Below are positions 49,996-60,457 of a stretch of 64,000 nucleotides of DNA, piece by piece; within the stretch, counting starts at the first letter, position 1; every line of letters starts with the position of its first letter. This stretch comes from Vandiemenella viatica (taxonomy: Eukaryota; Arthropoda; Insecta; Orthoptera; Morabidae), in NCBI GenBank assembly GCA_031002005.1, contig CM061919.1, forward strand, positions 19,415,687 through 19,479,686, read 5' to 3'. The notes under the pieces were generated by a model. The model was not told where the DNA came from and searched no databases. It saw nothing but the letters and a program-made list of their open reading frames with translations. A program made the translations under genes and the position numbers.

Positions 49996-52649
49996 TTACG
50001 AGTTACTATATTCTAATTCAATAGTACTGCGGGGTAGTTTGTATTTATGCCAGGGTTTGGGTCTTTTGGTGCCGAGTTCTTTCAGCCTGTTATCATTGTT
50101 GTTCCTGTTTTGGTCTAGTCTGGTATAAAAGTTCATGCTCTGGTGGTATATTTCTTCTTTAATTGTAGGCAGTCCCGTTGTAATTTTGGTTGGTATAAAT
50201 ATTGGTGCATTTAATATCATCCTAAGACATCTGTTTTGTAATCGCTGTAGCATTTCAATGTTTGATTTCGCTGTAGATTCTTAGTTTAGTCTCAACCATC
50301 AGTTCTCCGCTACGCAGGACTGCAAAGAGGTTTAAAATCACTGCGAGACTTTTTTAAATCGATCTCTTATGTGCATGTGGAATAGTAATTTTTGATCAAG
50401 TATAATTCCTAGGTAACGGTGTTCTATTATCCATGGGATTGTTTGTGCTGCTATTATTATTCTTGGGAGGCCATCAAAGCCTGGTCTCTTTTTTGTAAAA
50501 TATACAGCCGCACATTTGCCAGGGTTTATTGTTGTTTAGTTATTCTGGCACCATAAGAATATTTTATTTAGAGCCCGTTGTAGTCTTTTGATGTTTTTTT
50601 CGTGACTGTATCCTATGGTAAAGACAGTAACATCATCTGCGAATAGAGCGATGTAAACTTTCTCCGGGCACGGGATATCGTTCAAGTAAATGTTAAACAG
50701 GGTCAGTGAAAGTACTGCTCCTTGTGGTATTCCTTCTCTCATCGTTTGTTTTGTCGACTGTTGACTATCTACAGTCACATAGAATTGCTTATGCTTCAGG
50801 AAGTTAACTATTAGTTTCGTATAGCACAGGGGAATGAATATTCGTGTTTGTGTCCATCTTCGCGACTAGTTTATCCTTCCACACTTTGTCATATGCTTTC
50901 TCTATATCTAAAAAAGCCGCCGCAACGGATTTTCCTTTGTTGAATGCTCCCACTGTTTCCTCCACCAGGTGTAGGAGTTGTGTTACGGCAGATGCTTTTG
51001 GTTCAAACCATGTTGTTCTTTTCTTATTGTTTTATTTTGTCATATATTTGCTGCTATCGTCTTTCCATAACCTTTGATGTGGCGCTAAGGAGGTTAATGG
51101 GTCGGTAATTTTCAGGTTTTGTATGATCTTTTCCCACTTTTGGTATTGCTACTACCCTCTCCGTTTTCCATGACTCAGGATAGTAGCCGGTAATCATTGA
51201 TGCATTGATTATTCTCGTGAGTAATACTATCCCTTTTGCCGGTAATCGTTTTAGCTGTTCGTTTCTTATATTGTCCGGCCCTGTCGCCTTATTATTGCCA
51301 GCTTCTTGATTATCCCTCGTACCTCCTTCGGCGTTGTCAATTCCGGGAGTGTATTCGCTGGTTCAGTTCGAATGATATCGACTCGTGTTTTATTTCTTTC
51401 TCTACTCTTTTTTCCTTTCCCTCTAAGGGCTTTTGCGGTGTCATGTAGTGTTTCTCAAACGTTTCTGCGAGTATTTCCGCCTTCGCGACAGGGGTGAACA
51501 TGGCTCCGCTAGGTCCAATTATTGCCGACTTCGCTTGTCGTTTCGTCTTCAGTGCCCGGATAAGTTTCCATGCATCTCTGTTGGTGAGTAACAAGTTGTT
51601 CATTTTGTCCTCCCACCTCTCTATTCGCTTTTCCCGTAGTCTGTCTTCTAGTTGTCTTGCAAGGCGGTGATATTCTCTTCGATCTTGCGGGTCTCGATAT
51701 TTTTGCCATAATTTTCTATATCTATTCTTCAGGTATCTTGGGTCTTCCAATAACGATGGTAAGTCGGCATTGTTTGTTTCTTCAAAACTTGTAATCGTTG
51801 AAGCCTTGCTATTGGCTGTCTGAATTGTATTCTCCAGATGTTTTAATGCCATATCTATTTCTTCTGGGTATTAACTGCATGTTTTATGTGGATTTTATTG
51901 TGTTTTAGGGGGGTAAAGTATTTCCAGATTATTTCTGTTATTTTCTTTATCGGTTTCTCCAATGTTATCCAGTTGCTAAGCTTGATGTTTACAGGCTGGT
52001 GGTCTGATGAAAGGTCGTTTCTCGTCTCCAGTTGGACATGTTGTGTGATATTTTTTATTACTGCTATATCCAGAACATCTGGGTAGTGTTGGTGATTAAA
52101 TGGTATATGCGTCGGCTCTGTCGGACCAATCACCTCCACATTTCTTTCTTCTGTTATTTTTAGTAGTTGTTCACCTCTACTGTTGCAGTATCTGGAGTTC
52201 CAGGACTCATGCTTAGCGTTTAAATCACCGCTCAGGATTACCTTGTCACTCGTTGATTGGATAACATCGATGTCTTGTTCCATAAGGGTACGATTCGGTG
52301 CAAGGTAGGCTGCGATTAAAATTACCTTGCCTTCTCTTGATTGGATTTTGATCGCTGTTGCCTCTAGTTCTATAAGGGGTGCCATCTGCATGAGTTGGTC
52401 TGTAAAAGTTTTACGTATCACTATGGCTGTCCCTCCTCCTCTGGCATGTGGGTGATCTGTACGGTATATCTCCATTCCTTCTATCTTGAATAGGTCCCTA
52501 GATTTTAGATGTGTTTCACTTATTAGTAGAATATCGATTTGGTATCGTCTTATAAATTGTTGCAGTTCTTATCTTTTTCCCTTTAGTCCATTCGCGTTCC
52601 ATATTGTTGTGTTGATATCCTGTAGCTTCTGAATATTTTTTCTCTCCAT
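49996..52649 (-). pseudogene. Jockey-3 ORF2: endonuclease and reverse transcriptase
   Basis: The start ATG at 52649-52647 overlaps the ORF1 stop (TAATG). Endonuclease: IWNANGLKGK, an in-frame TAA at 52571-52569, then ISETHLKS, GGGTAIVIRK, ILSGDLNAKHESWNSR, DVLDIAVIKN and SSDHQPVNIKL. A frameshift lies near 51858. RT: ENYRPINLLSATSKVMER near 51090, GIPQGAVLSLTLFNIYLNDI near 50720, and catalytic FADD at 50632-50643. It ends with MLQRLQNRCLRMILNAP and stops at 49996. Several further frameshifts lie between 51336 and 50780. Confidence 0.85.
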
Positions 52650-53956
52650 TATTCCAGGAGGGCTATTACACCTTCGGCCAGGGCCATTACCTTGTCGAAG
52701 GGGCCTCTGGCTTCTTCCAAATTTATAATTGGTCTTTTCAGTTGTTCCATCATGTTTCTCAGAGCGTTCATGCAATCATTTGATGTTGTGTCGTCTTCTG
52801 GTTGACTGCTACTTCCCCTTTCTTCATTTCTCCTTCTTTGTTTATCGTCTCTACCTCCTGTCACATCTGCGTAGGATCTTCTATCCCGGTGTTCTCGTTG
52901 GGTTGTCTTCCTGGTATCTAGTGGTATATTTGTTTTACTAGTATCTTTTTCTGGGTCGTTTATCTCTTTCCTGTTTTTAATATTGTCTTTTGCATTTTGG
53001 TTGGGTCTCGGTGGTCTTATTGCTGCCTGGAACACCGAGCATCCCCTCCATGAAGCTGCGTGCGTACCTTGGCAGTTGGCGCATTTGACTGGTGATTTTT
53101 CTGGCAACTTGCATTCCTTTGTGGAATGGTATTCAGCACATTTTACACAGTAATTAGCAGTATGCCCTATTCTTTGGCACCTCAAACATTGTGGTGAACC
53201 TAGGGGACTTCTGTATCGTTCCAACTGTATCCTGGTATATAAAATTGATCGCTCGTTGTAGATGCGTTCTGAGTCTGACGGTGTATTGAGTGTAACTTGG
53301 TAGACCGCCAGTGGGATCAGTGTCTTCGTGGGCGTATCTTTTTTCTTAAATTGGTTCACACTTTGCACTCCATAGTCTTTTTGTTTTAACTCAGCTTCTA
53401 TCTCTTCTGTTTTCACTGTTGGTGGCAATCCTTTTATTACTACCTGTCTTTTGGTAATTGATAAATATAGAAGGATATTCCATTTTTCTTTAAAAAATCT
53501 GTTAATAAACTCATAGTCCTGTATATTTTCCACATGGTACTTGAAGGTGTCACCTCTGTATACAACCTTTAGGTTCCCTTGCAACTTCTCTTTAATTATT
53601 TGGTTCATTTTAATGAATTCTTTAACCACTCCGATAACAATAGGTGAAAATGTTTCCTTCTTTTGCTCTAGCTGTGTACTTGAGTTTTGTGCATTCGATG
53701 TCTCCTCTTCTTTCTAATTGTCCTGGTTTCCCAATGCCTCCAATAGTGTAAACCGGTTTTGTGTCAGAATTTCCGTGTTGCTTCTTGCATGGTTCGCTTT
53801 GCCTCTCTGTCTGCCACCGCGTTTCCTTTTGAAACGGGAAAGATCCATGTTTTGACTGATAGCTGGTCTGAGTAGAATATTGTTGATATTGTCTGAGTTT
53901 GATATCTCACATTTACTATCACTTTCACAGTAGTATTGGGCTTCAGACATTGCCAT
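52649..53956 (-). pseudogene. Jockey-3 ORF1 with one in-frame TAG
   Basis: Starts MAMSEAQYYCESDSKCEI with a basic stretch FKRKRGGRQRGKANHAR. A TAG at 53714-53716 interrupts the frame after EALGNQDN; the frame then stays open for 354 codons. That part has a PRE/C2HC-type domain (VVIKGLPPTVKTEEIEAEL, VYQVTLNTPSDSERIY) and knuckles CLRCQRIGHTANYC, CVKCAEYHSTKEC and CANCQGTHAASWRGC. A basic, Arg-rich region follows, then a helical C-terminus ending VMALAEGVIALLE. The single stop is the only visible damage. Confidence 0.85.
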
Positions 53957-54217
53957 GTCTTAGGCACTCCCACTTGTTGCCAGTTTCTTCATTGCCGAAT
54001 TGTCCGCCAGTCCGTGTCCAATGCCGTACGCCGAGGTATCCGTTGCCGTAGGTCCAATCCGTCGCCGTGTGTTGTTGCCGAGTAAATCTGCAGTCACTGA
54101 GCCTAATCGTAGTCCACAATCAAAGTCCGGGTAGTTAGCAGCGCCTTTAAACGATTCCAGTAAACCAGCAGGAAATAGTTGTTCACACTACGAATATCAC
54201 AGCGGAACTCTTAGTCA

Positions 54218-54225
54218 CGATCGGC
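54218..54225. repeat. Target-site duplication of Jockey-3, right copy (8 bp)
   Basis: Second CGATCGGC, at the 5' end of Jockey-3. Confidence 0.92.
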
Positions 54226-55711
54226 CTGGGGATGTCTGCAGCAAAAATGATGAAGAGGATCGGACCCAGTACCGAGCCCTGCGGCACTCCCGTCCTCACT
54301 CGTCTCCTCGATGACCACGACTTCTCCACTCTGACTCTGAAGGATTTCCTCCTGAGGTAGCTGCGTATTAACTCAATATATGGCCTTGGTATTCCCGCCG
54401 CTTTTAGTTTCAGCAGGATTCCCTCGTGCCACACGGTGTCGAAGGCCTTTGCGACATCTAGCAGCACCATTCCGCAGTGTCGTCTGCGGTTGAAGGCATC
54501 CGTTGCTTCCTCCGCCATCCTCAACAGCTAGTGAGTGGTGGAGTGTTTTGGAAGAAAACCAAACTATTCGTCCGGGATGACCTGCAGTCGGTTTACGTGT
54601 ACCATCAGCCATCGAAGCAGTAGTCTCTCGAAGGTCTTCGAGACTGCCGGTAGCAGCGAAACGGGCCTGTAGTTCTGCGGAAACGTCTGGTCCTTGCCCG
54701 GTTTTGGGAGAGCGAATATGTCTGCCTGCTTCCAGGCAGCAGGGAACTTGCTCCTTCTCAAAATGTTGTTGAAGATATGGGCCAGACGCTCTACTGCTGC
54801 GGGTGGTAATTGCGGTAGCATGAGGTTATTTACCCCATCGCAGCCTGGAGCCTTCTTCACCTGAGTCTTCCGTAGTATCTCCTCTACTTCCTGCGTGTCG
54901 ACCTCCACTATTGCGTCTTTCACGCCTTCGTTTGTGGCCCAGTAACGGCGCAGCTGTTGGTTTACGTCTTCAATATGGTCGTCGTCGTATGGCTCAGCTA
55001 CTGGTCGGAAGTACTCTTCAAACACGTCCGCCAGCGCATTGGCTTTGTCTTCTGCCGTGTATACGAGGCCCTGCGCGCTGTGCAACGCCGGAGTGCGGTT
55101 TCTGGTTCTTGTGAACTGACGGGTTTGCTTCCACGCTGTCCCGTCTTCCACTCGTAACTGAGCCACTTGGTCATCCCATTGCTGGTTCTGATAGGTTTCG
55201 AGCTTCGCCTTCAGCTCGCGTTGAAGTTTGTTAAGGAGCGACTTGTAAACTCTATCCCTCGTTTGCTGCCAGCTCTTCCTGACCCTGTTTTTCTCCTTTA
55301 TAAGCTCTAGCAGTTCGGCGGGGAGTTGCCGGACCTGAAATTTCCTCTTCTGAGGAGCAGCGTTGTCGGCAGCTTTTAGCGTGTCTTCTGACCAGCGACT
55401 TGCAGCTTCATCTGGATCTAGTAATGGGTGCTGCAGTTGTTCCTGCTGGAGTTCGTATCTGAACTGGCCCCAGTTTGTTTTGGCGTAGTTCTTGCCGCCG
55501 TTTTCTTCCCTGTCTCCCTCCACTTTCCAGTCTGACAGTACGGGATTATGGTCAGAAGAGAGCTGCGGGACCGACTGGAGAAATGGCCTGGCTGGAACAT
55601 CTCTTGTGACGAAGATATCGAGAACATCTGGCCTGCATCTCTCAGTAGCTGGGAAGTGTGTTGGCTTCTCAGGGCCCCAGACAGCAAAGCTTCTTCGTTG
55701 ACTCTCTCTCG
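54226..55711 (-). pseudogene. Jockey-1c ORF2, 5' half (endonuclease end, RT start)
   Basis: The reading starts at the truncation edge with SQRRSFAVWGPEKPTHFPAT, then DVLDIFVTRDV and SSDHNPVLSDW. A 319-codon frame (55523-54564) carries the linker and RT blocks RPVSLLPAVSKTFERLLLRW. Two in-frame TAG codons near 54564 and 54532 replace the CAG codons that Jockey-1a has in EQFGF and THQL. The frame then continues with LLDVAKAFDTVWHEG and GVPQGSVLGPILF to DIPRPI, where Jockey-3 is inserted. Confidence 0.87.
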
Positions 55712-55740
55712 CCGTAGCTCAGTGAGTCCGGCCCTGTCGG

Positions 55741-55750
55741 TATTTATACC
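55741..55750 (-). promoter_or_regulatory. TATA-like box in Penelope-like 3' region
   Basis: GGTATAAATA, with an inverted CCAAT motif (ACCAATCC on the plus strand) about 10 bases to its right. Internal promoters near the ends of Penelope-like elements are known. The fragment at 13760-14143 has a comparable TATATAAG. Confidence 0.5.
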
Positions 55751-55789
55751 CTCCGACCAATCCCCTCAACTTCCGCCACGGCGTTCCGA

Positions 55790-57330
55790 TATCGGTGGTG
55801 TGGGTGGAACACTCCAATGCGTCGAGCAGTGACCTTCAGTCTGTAAGCCACCTTCGTCGCGCACTGTGCCTTGGCTCTGTTGTTTGCGGAGCCGATTCAG
55901 TGCTGGGTTCCAAGCTAGGCTTAGTTGGAATCCGTTCTCATTGTTTATGAAGTTAATCCGTAGCCGGATCTCAATGGCTTCCTTGTATACACAGTCCAAA
56001 AATTGAGACGTGTTTCTCAGAACTTCGGTGTCCTCATATTTTAACAATTTTCCGCAATTTCTGATTCTGATGGCCGTAGCTTGGTGTGACGTTTATGTTC
56101 TCTGCACCGTTCTTCGATAGTGCGAATGGTCTGTCTGACGTATGATTTTCCACATATGCACGATATGTGATATACACAAAGTCCCATATCACCTTAGCCG
56201 AACCCAGTAGTGCTTTAATCTTGGCTGGCAGGCAGTAAACCGCACTTGATTTTTTTTCGGTGTGGAATTCTACCTATCTTGCTCGATACATTGCCGGCGT
56301 ACGGAATGAACGCTGTGGTTCTTGGCTTGTCCTCCTCGTCAGTTGGTTCTTGAGCGGTCTTCTGCCTGAAGGCGCTCCGAATTTTGTGGTTGTCGTAGCC
56401 ATTACTCTGGAACACGTTCTTGCGGAGTGGTAGTTCAGCAGACAGACTGTCTTTGTCAGAGATCGCAATTTCTCTGTGGCCGAGTGTATTTAGCATTCCT
56501 TCCTTCTGTGACGGGTGGTGGCAGCTTGTGGCATGTAAATATTGCTCCGTGTGAGTAGCCTTATGGTAAACACTGTGCCCTAATGTGCCATCCGGTCTTC
56601 TCTTTACCAGTATATCCAAAAAGGGTAGTAGGCCGTTCTGTTCCTCCTCCATGGTTAATTGTATTTGGCTGAGGATGGAGTTCAGGTGTTGGAGAAAAGA
56701 CTGAAGTTCTTTTTTCCGTGTGGCCAAACGACAAACGTATCCACGTATCTGTAGAAAACCGTTGGTTTCAACTGTGGCGATTCCAGTGCTTCATCCTCAA
56801 AGTGCTCCATGTACATGTTGGCAACTATAAGTGACAGTGGGCTACCCATAGCTACTCCATCCGTCTGTTCATAATACTGTCCATCGAAGAAAAAATGTGT
56901 TAATGTTAGAACAAAGCTGAACAGTTTTGTGAGCTTAGGTCCTAATTTCTCGCCAATCAGTTCCAGTGATTCCTTGAGAGGAACCCTGGTAAAAAGTGAT
57001 ACTACGTCGAAACTGACCATGAGACCAGAGTCTGACAGTCTCAGTTGTTGTATATGTTCGACGAATTGGGCCGAGTTTTAGATGTGCTGCTCACATTTAC
57101 GAACTGACGGACCCAAGACAGACGTTAGGTATTTGGCCAGACCATACATGGGCGCACCTATTATGCTTACTATGGGCCTCATGGGCAAGCCCGGCTTGTG
57201 CACTTTTGGGGTTTTGGCAGTCCATATAGCCTGGGTGGTGCGGCAACACGAGGACAAACTTTCTTGGCTGTGTCGTCTTGTACAGCGTTTCGAAGAAGTT
57301 CAGTCGTTTTCCGTTATGTCCTGCTGATGG
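55790..57330 (-). pseudogene. Penelope-like RT and GIY-YIG protein, broken
   Basis: RT blocks in order: APPRLYGLPKPQKC near 57250, MVSFDVVSLFTRVPLKE at 57020, GVAMGSPLSLIVANMYMEHF near 56840, and the catalytic block RYVDTFVVWPHG near 56740. The usual YVDDT reads YVDT, so one catalytic Asp codon is missing. After a frameshift near 56690 come LPFLDILVKRRPDG and THTEQYLHATSCHHP. The GIY-YIG part reads GLCVYHISCICGKSYVRQT, then EERCREHKRHTKLR, and ends NGFQLSLAWNPALN. Stops between 57220 and 57030 also disable it. Confidence 0.87.
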
Positions 57331-57356
57331 AATCGGGCACAATCTTACTGTAAGTT

Positions 57357-57658
57357 TGTAAGGAAACAAGTTTCCTTACTTTGTATGTACATTTATAAAT
57401 TTAAAAAAAAATATGATATGTGCCTGTGATACAGTTTTAATTTGAGAAGAGTTATATAGCAGCTCTGACGTGGATGTGTGGGAGACGGAACATCTTTGGT
57501 TGTTTAGTTGCCAAGAGAAGTTCTTATGGTAGAGAGAAGAAGGATACTGCTGTTAGAGAATACCGTTGTATTATTATTTCGAGTCCGTTTAATGTATTCA
57601 CTATGAAGATATGGAAAATAAACATTGTTACTGAGTATTTAAATTTATTAGTATAACA
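57357..57658 (+). repeat. Probable 5' LTR of Gypsy-2 (about 302 bp)
   Basis: Starts TGTAAGGAAACAAG and ends AGTATAACA, that is TG...CA. It contains a polyadenylation-type AATAAA near 57617. The window's last 16 bases (TGTATAAGAAACGAAG), right after a purine-rich tract, align with the start. The edges are an inference from this short match. Confidence 0.45.
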
Positions 57659-58109
57659 AAAAATCTTATAAAATGGCCGCATGACTACGACATAGAATTA
57701 GTTAGCTAATTCTGTAATAAACAACTTTAAAGGTGGGATAAGAAAGACAATTTAAATTAACCAAAATAGTGACAAGGTGCAGCTCATTTACAATAAAGAC
57801 GGAAATTTTGTCAGATTTGAATTTTTTTAAAGTAAACGTGAAAAATATTAGAATACATTAAAAAAATAGATAATAAGATTGGTTGATGTTTCCTTTTAAT
57901 TAAAATTTAAAATATTGATTCATAAAAGAGTATTCAATTACGCATCTTTACATGTGTGTTCATTAGATTTTAACTGATTAATGTTAAATTTGTTTATGTG
58001 CAGGTAATATGTGTTTTTCATATGGTTTTTGAAATACTGTACGGATGTTAATGATCAAATTAACAAAAATTTAAGGGTTCCGTGAAATGTAGACAGTGAT
58101 ATAGGTCCA
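57659..58109. other. Gypsy-2 leader, non-coding
   Basis: AT-rich sequence between the proposed LTR and gag. A primer-binding site could not be assigned. Confidence 0.4.
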
Positions 58110-59264
58110 GGTTATGAGTATCATGATCGATTAGAACATGAAGAGGATAATATTAGTGTTTTTCATGACGTCCCAGTAACTAGTTTCACTGAAAAAGATT
58201 ATCACGGGGAAGAGAACAGTTCCTTCGAAAAAATGCTATCAATGATTTTGCAAGGACAGAAGAAGATGGAACAGAAGATGGAAAACATCATTAATAATTA
58301 ACAGCAAACGTTACGATTGTGGGAAAAAGAAAGAGATAAAATATATTCCACAATGGATACCCAGTTTGGACGCGTATATGAACACATTTCTGAACGAGAA
58401 AATTTAATATTGAGGTAGGCTCGAACCCTGGTTAGGAAATAAATAAGTAAATGGAAAAAGTCATCAAAGATAACATTTGACAAGCAGGAAGAAGTCAACG
58501 GTGAAATTTTCAACGACCTCCAGGGGACCAAGCAAGAAATTTCGCAAGTACTTGAAAACGTAAGAGAATTATAATGTGGAATAACAGACCTGCGTGGGGA
58601 AATGGAAAATTACAAGGAGGCGACTGATCAACATTGGGTCGAATTGAGTCAACATGTTAACAATATTCAAGGCGGTAGAGCGGACTGTACCGCCAACAAT
58701 ATAGTACAGTCAGTGCAAACAAAATTACCTGAAGTGAAGTTAGTACCTGGAGGAGAGTTGCACCCGTATGTATTTGTGGAAAAATATAGAAATTTATTTC
58801 CGAAACAATGGGTGGATGAAGAAAATCTAAATATATTAAAATGATGATGGAGAATGAAACTTTGGAATGGGCTTGCGAAGTGGATGGATGTGGCAAAAGT
58901 TATGAGGAATTTCTGCAGAATTTTCTAAAGAAATATTGGTCTGACGAAAAACAGCGGCGAGTAAAACAAGATCTCAGAAACAGTGTTCCTAATAGAAGGC
59001 AATACGGCAGTTTAAGAAGTTATTGTGAGAGACTATTGGAAAACCTGAAATACGGTACCTATCGTGTAGGATAGAAGAAGATGAAATACTGGAAACATTG
59101 GAACGGAAGGTGCCCCTGAAAGTACAGGAAAAAATGCTGCTAATGAGATGGGACAACATACAGGAATACCTAGAAGACGTGGAAAAGATAGACAGGTGGG
59201 ATGCAACGAATGAACGAGAGCAGAATACATCTGGGCATAAATAGTTGGGGAAGTATAATAATGG
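58110..59264 (+). pseudogene. Gypsy-2 gag-like protein, first part
   Basis: Conceptual reading, with several stops: acidic VFHDVPVTSFTEKDYH, FEKMLSMILQGQKKMEQKM, then coiled-coil-like NGEIFNDLQGTKQEISQVLE and NIQGGRADC. The capsid part follows: LHPYVFVEKYRNLFPKQWVD, EFLQNFLKKYWSDEKQRR, QYGSLRSYCERLLENLKY, and, after a frameshift near 59065, ILETLERKVPLKVQEKMLLM. The order matches retrotransposon gag capsids. The hAT transposon then interrupts the frame at 59273. Confidence 0.7.
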
Positions 59265-59272
59265 AAAAAGAT
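59265..59272. repeat. hAT target-site duplication, left copy
   Basis: AAAAAGAT; 7 of 8 bases match 62509-62516. Collapsing the two restores the gag frame. Confidence 0.8.
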
Positions 59273-59819
59273 TTGTGTCCGACCGATACAGGATTTCGGC
59301 CGAAACCGTAACCCAAACCGAATCTTCGGTCTCGGCCACAGCTTCGGCCTAAACTGAAACTTATTCACACATGTTAAATTGTCTTTTGGATACTGTTAAA
59401 TGAAATTAAAATGATACGTGAAGTATGTAACAAAAATAATGCTTTATTTATGTTATATTAACAATTTAACACGAAGAAAAATAATAAACAAGTTAAAGAC
59501 TTACTCTTTTAAATAAACGATGTTAAAAATCAACACATAGATATAAAGTACAGACTCATAATAAATTTAGTATTTTAATTGTGTTACCAAATTTTTATTA
59601 TTAATGTATTATTGTAAACAATAAAAAATTATTCACCAAGTGCTACATACAAGATCTCAATAATTTTACCGAGTTTTTTTGTAGCACTTGGTGATTACCT
59701 AATTATAAGCCCCAACAAATAAATAAAATTACTTAATTATCATTCTCAACAAGGATTACAATGATTAATTTGTAATACAGTAAAGTAATTTTAAAAAGTT
59801 ATAAAATCAAAAGAGAAAC

Positions 59820-60420
59820 GAAATATTTAATTTTAGTTTTCGTAATTAAAAAATCTTATATTGTACACTAAGAAAAGCAGTTTTTCTACATTTTCACCAA
59901 GCAGATGCAAGCTCGGTCTGATGGTTCAGTGGTTAACGTGTCTGACGGGGGATCAAAAGGCCCCACTTCAAATACCTGTCTCGGCGGCGATTTTCATAGG
60001 CCCTTAACCCGACCTTTACCTCGGTACAGCTTGCTGTGTAATGTGAAGAACGCCAGAACGCTTAGGTGGTTACGGATATCACGTTAAACTGTAAGTCCCC
60101 TGTACCCGGTAGGATTGCTGGGTTAGGATAGGCGGGTACGTCAGGGGCGAATGTACAGCTAAAAGGAACACTTTCACCAGGTCAGGAGGACTGCACGGAA
60201 TTATTAATATACAAAGCTGATAACTACGACGATATACGTATATTTTTTCAGTGGCACCAAACTATTGCTCGCTTGGAACACTGGTAGGCGGAGCAGAAAG
60301 ATACCTTACGACCGCTATTCTCTGTGTGGGATATGAACGACAGTTCCAACAACAATGTCGGCATTGCGTTACTATAAAGGCTCCGAAAGATAAGACTAAA
60401 ACTTTTTTTTCAAAACAGTA

Positions 60421-60457
<37 letters not shown>

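Larger units (their letters stand above)
49794..54217 (-). mobile_element. Jockey-3 non-LTR retrotransposon (4.42 kb), full length in layout
   Basis: Inserted in Jockey-1c just before its YADD codons. The flanks are exact 8-bp direct repeats CGATCGGC at 49786-49793 and 54218-54225. The 3' end is a 14-base A run (T at 49794-49807). The 5' UTR runs from 54217 to 53957. ORF1 and ORF2 meet in a TAATG overlap. No RNase H. The copy has one nonsense codon in ORF1, and a nonsense codon plus several frameshifts in ORF2, so it is inactive. Confidence 0.9.
48861..55711 (-). mobile_element. Jockey-1c, older Jockey-1 copy split by Jockey-3
   Basis: On the minus strand the 5' part lies at 54218-55711 (endonuclease end to RT) and the 3' part at 48861-49793 (RT catalytic block to 3' tail). 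Jockey-3 lies between. The 3' UTR ends in the same TGACAGGCACCCCT plus hairpin tail as Jockey-1a. It is 5'-truncated inside the endonuclease at about 55711, beside a Penelope-like element. Two CAG-to-TAG changes and an in-frame deletion of about 44 codons make it inactive. Confidence 0.85.
55712..57356 (-). mobile_element. Penelope-like element, 5'-truncated, RT plus GIY-YIG
   Basis: Order on the minus strand: RT from 57330, GIY-YIG endonuclease near 56170-55850, then a 3' region with a TATA-like box. The upstream edge abuts a Gypsy LTR start at 57357 and the 3' edge abuts the truncated Jockey-1c. These elements prime on nicked DNA and are distinct from both LTR and LINE groups. No target duplication was found, because both neighbours may be later insertions. 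Confidence 0.85.
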
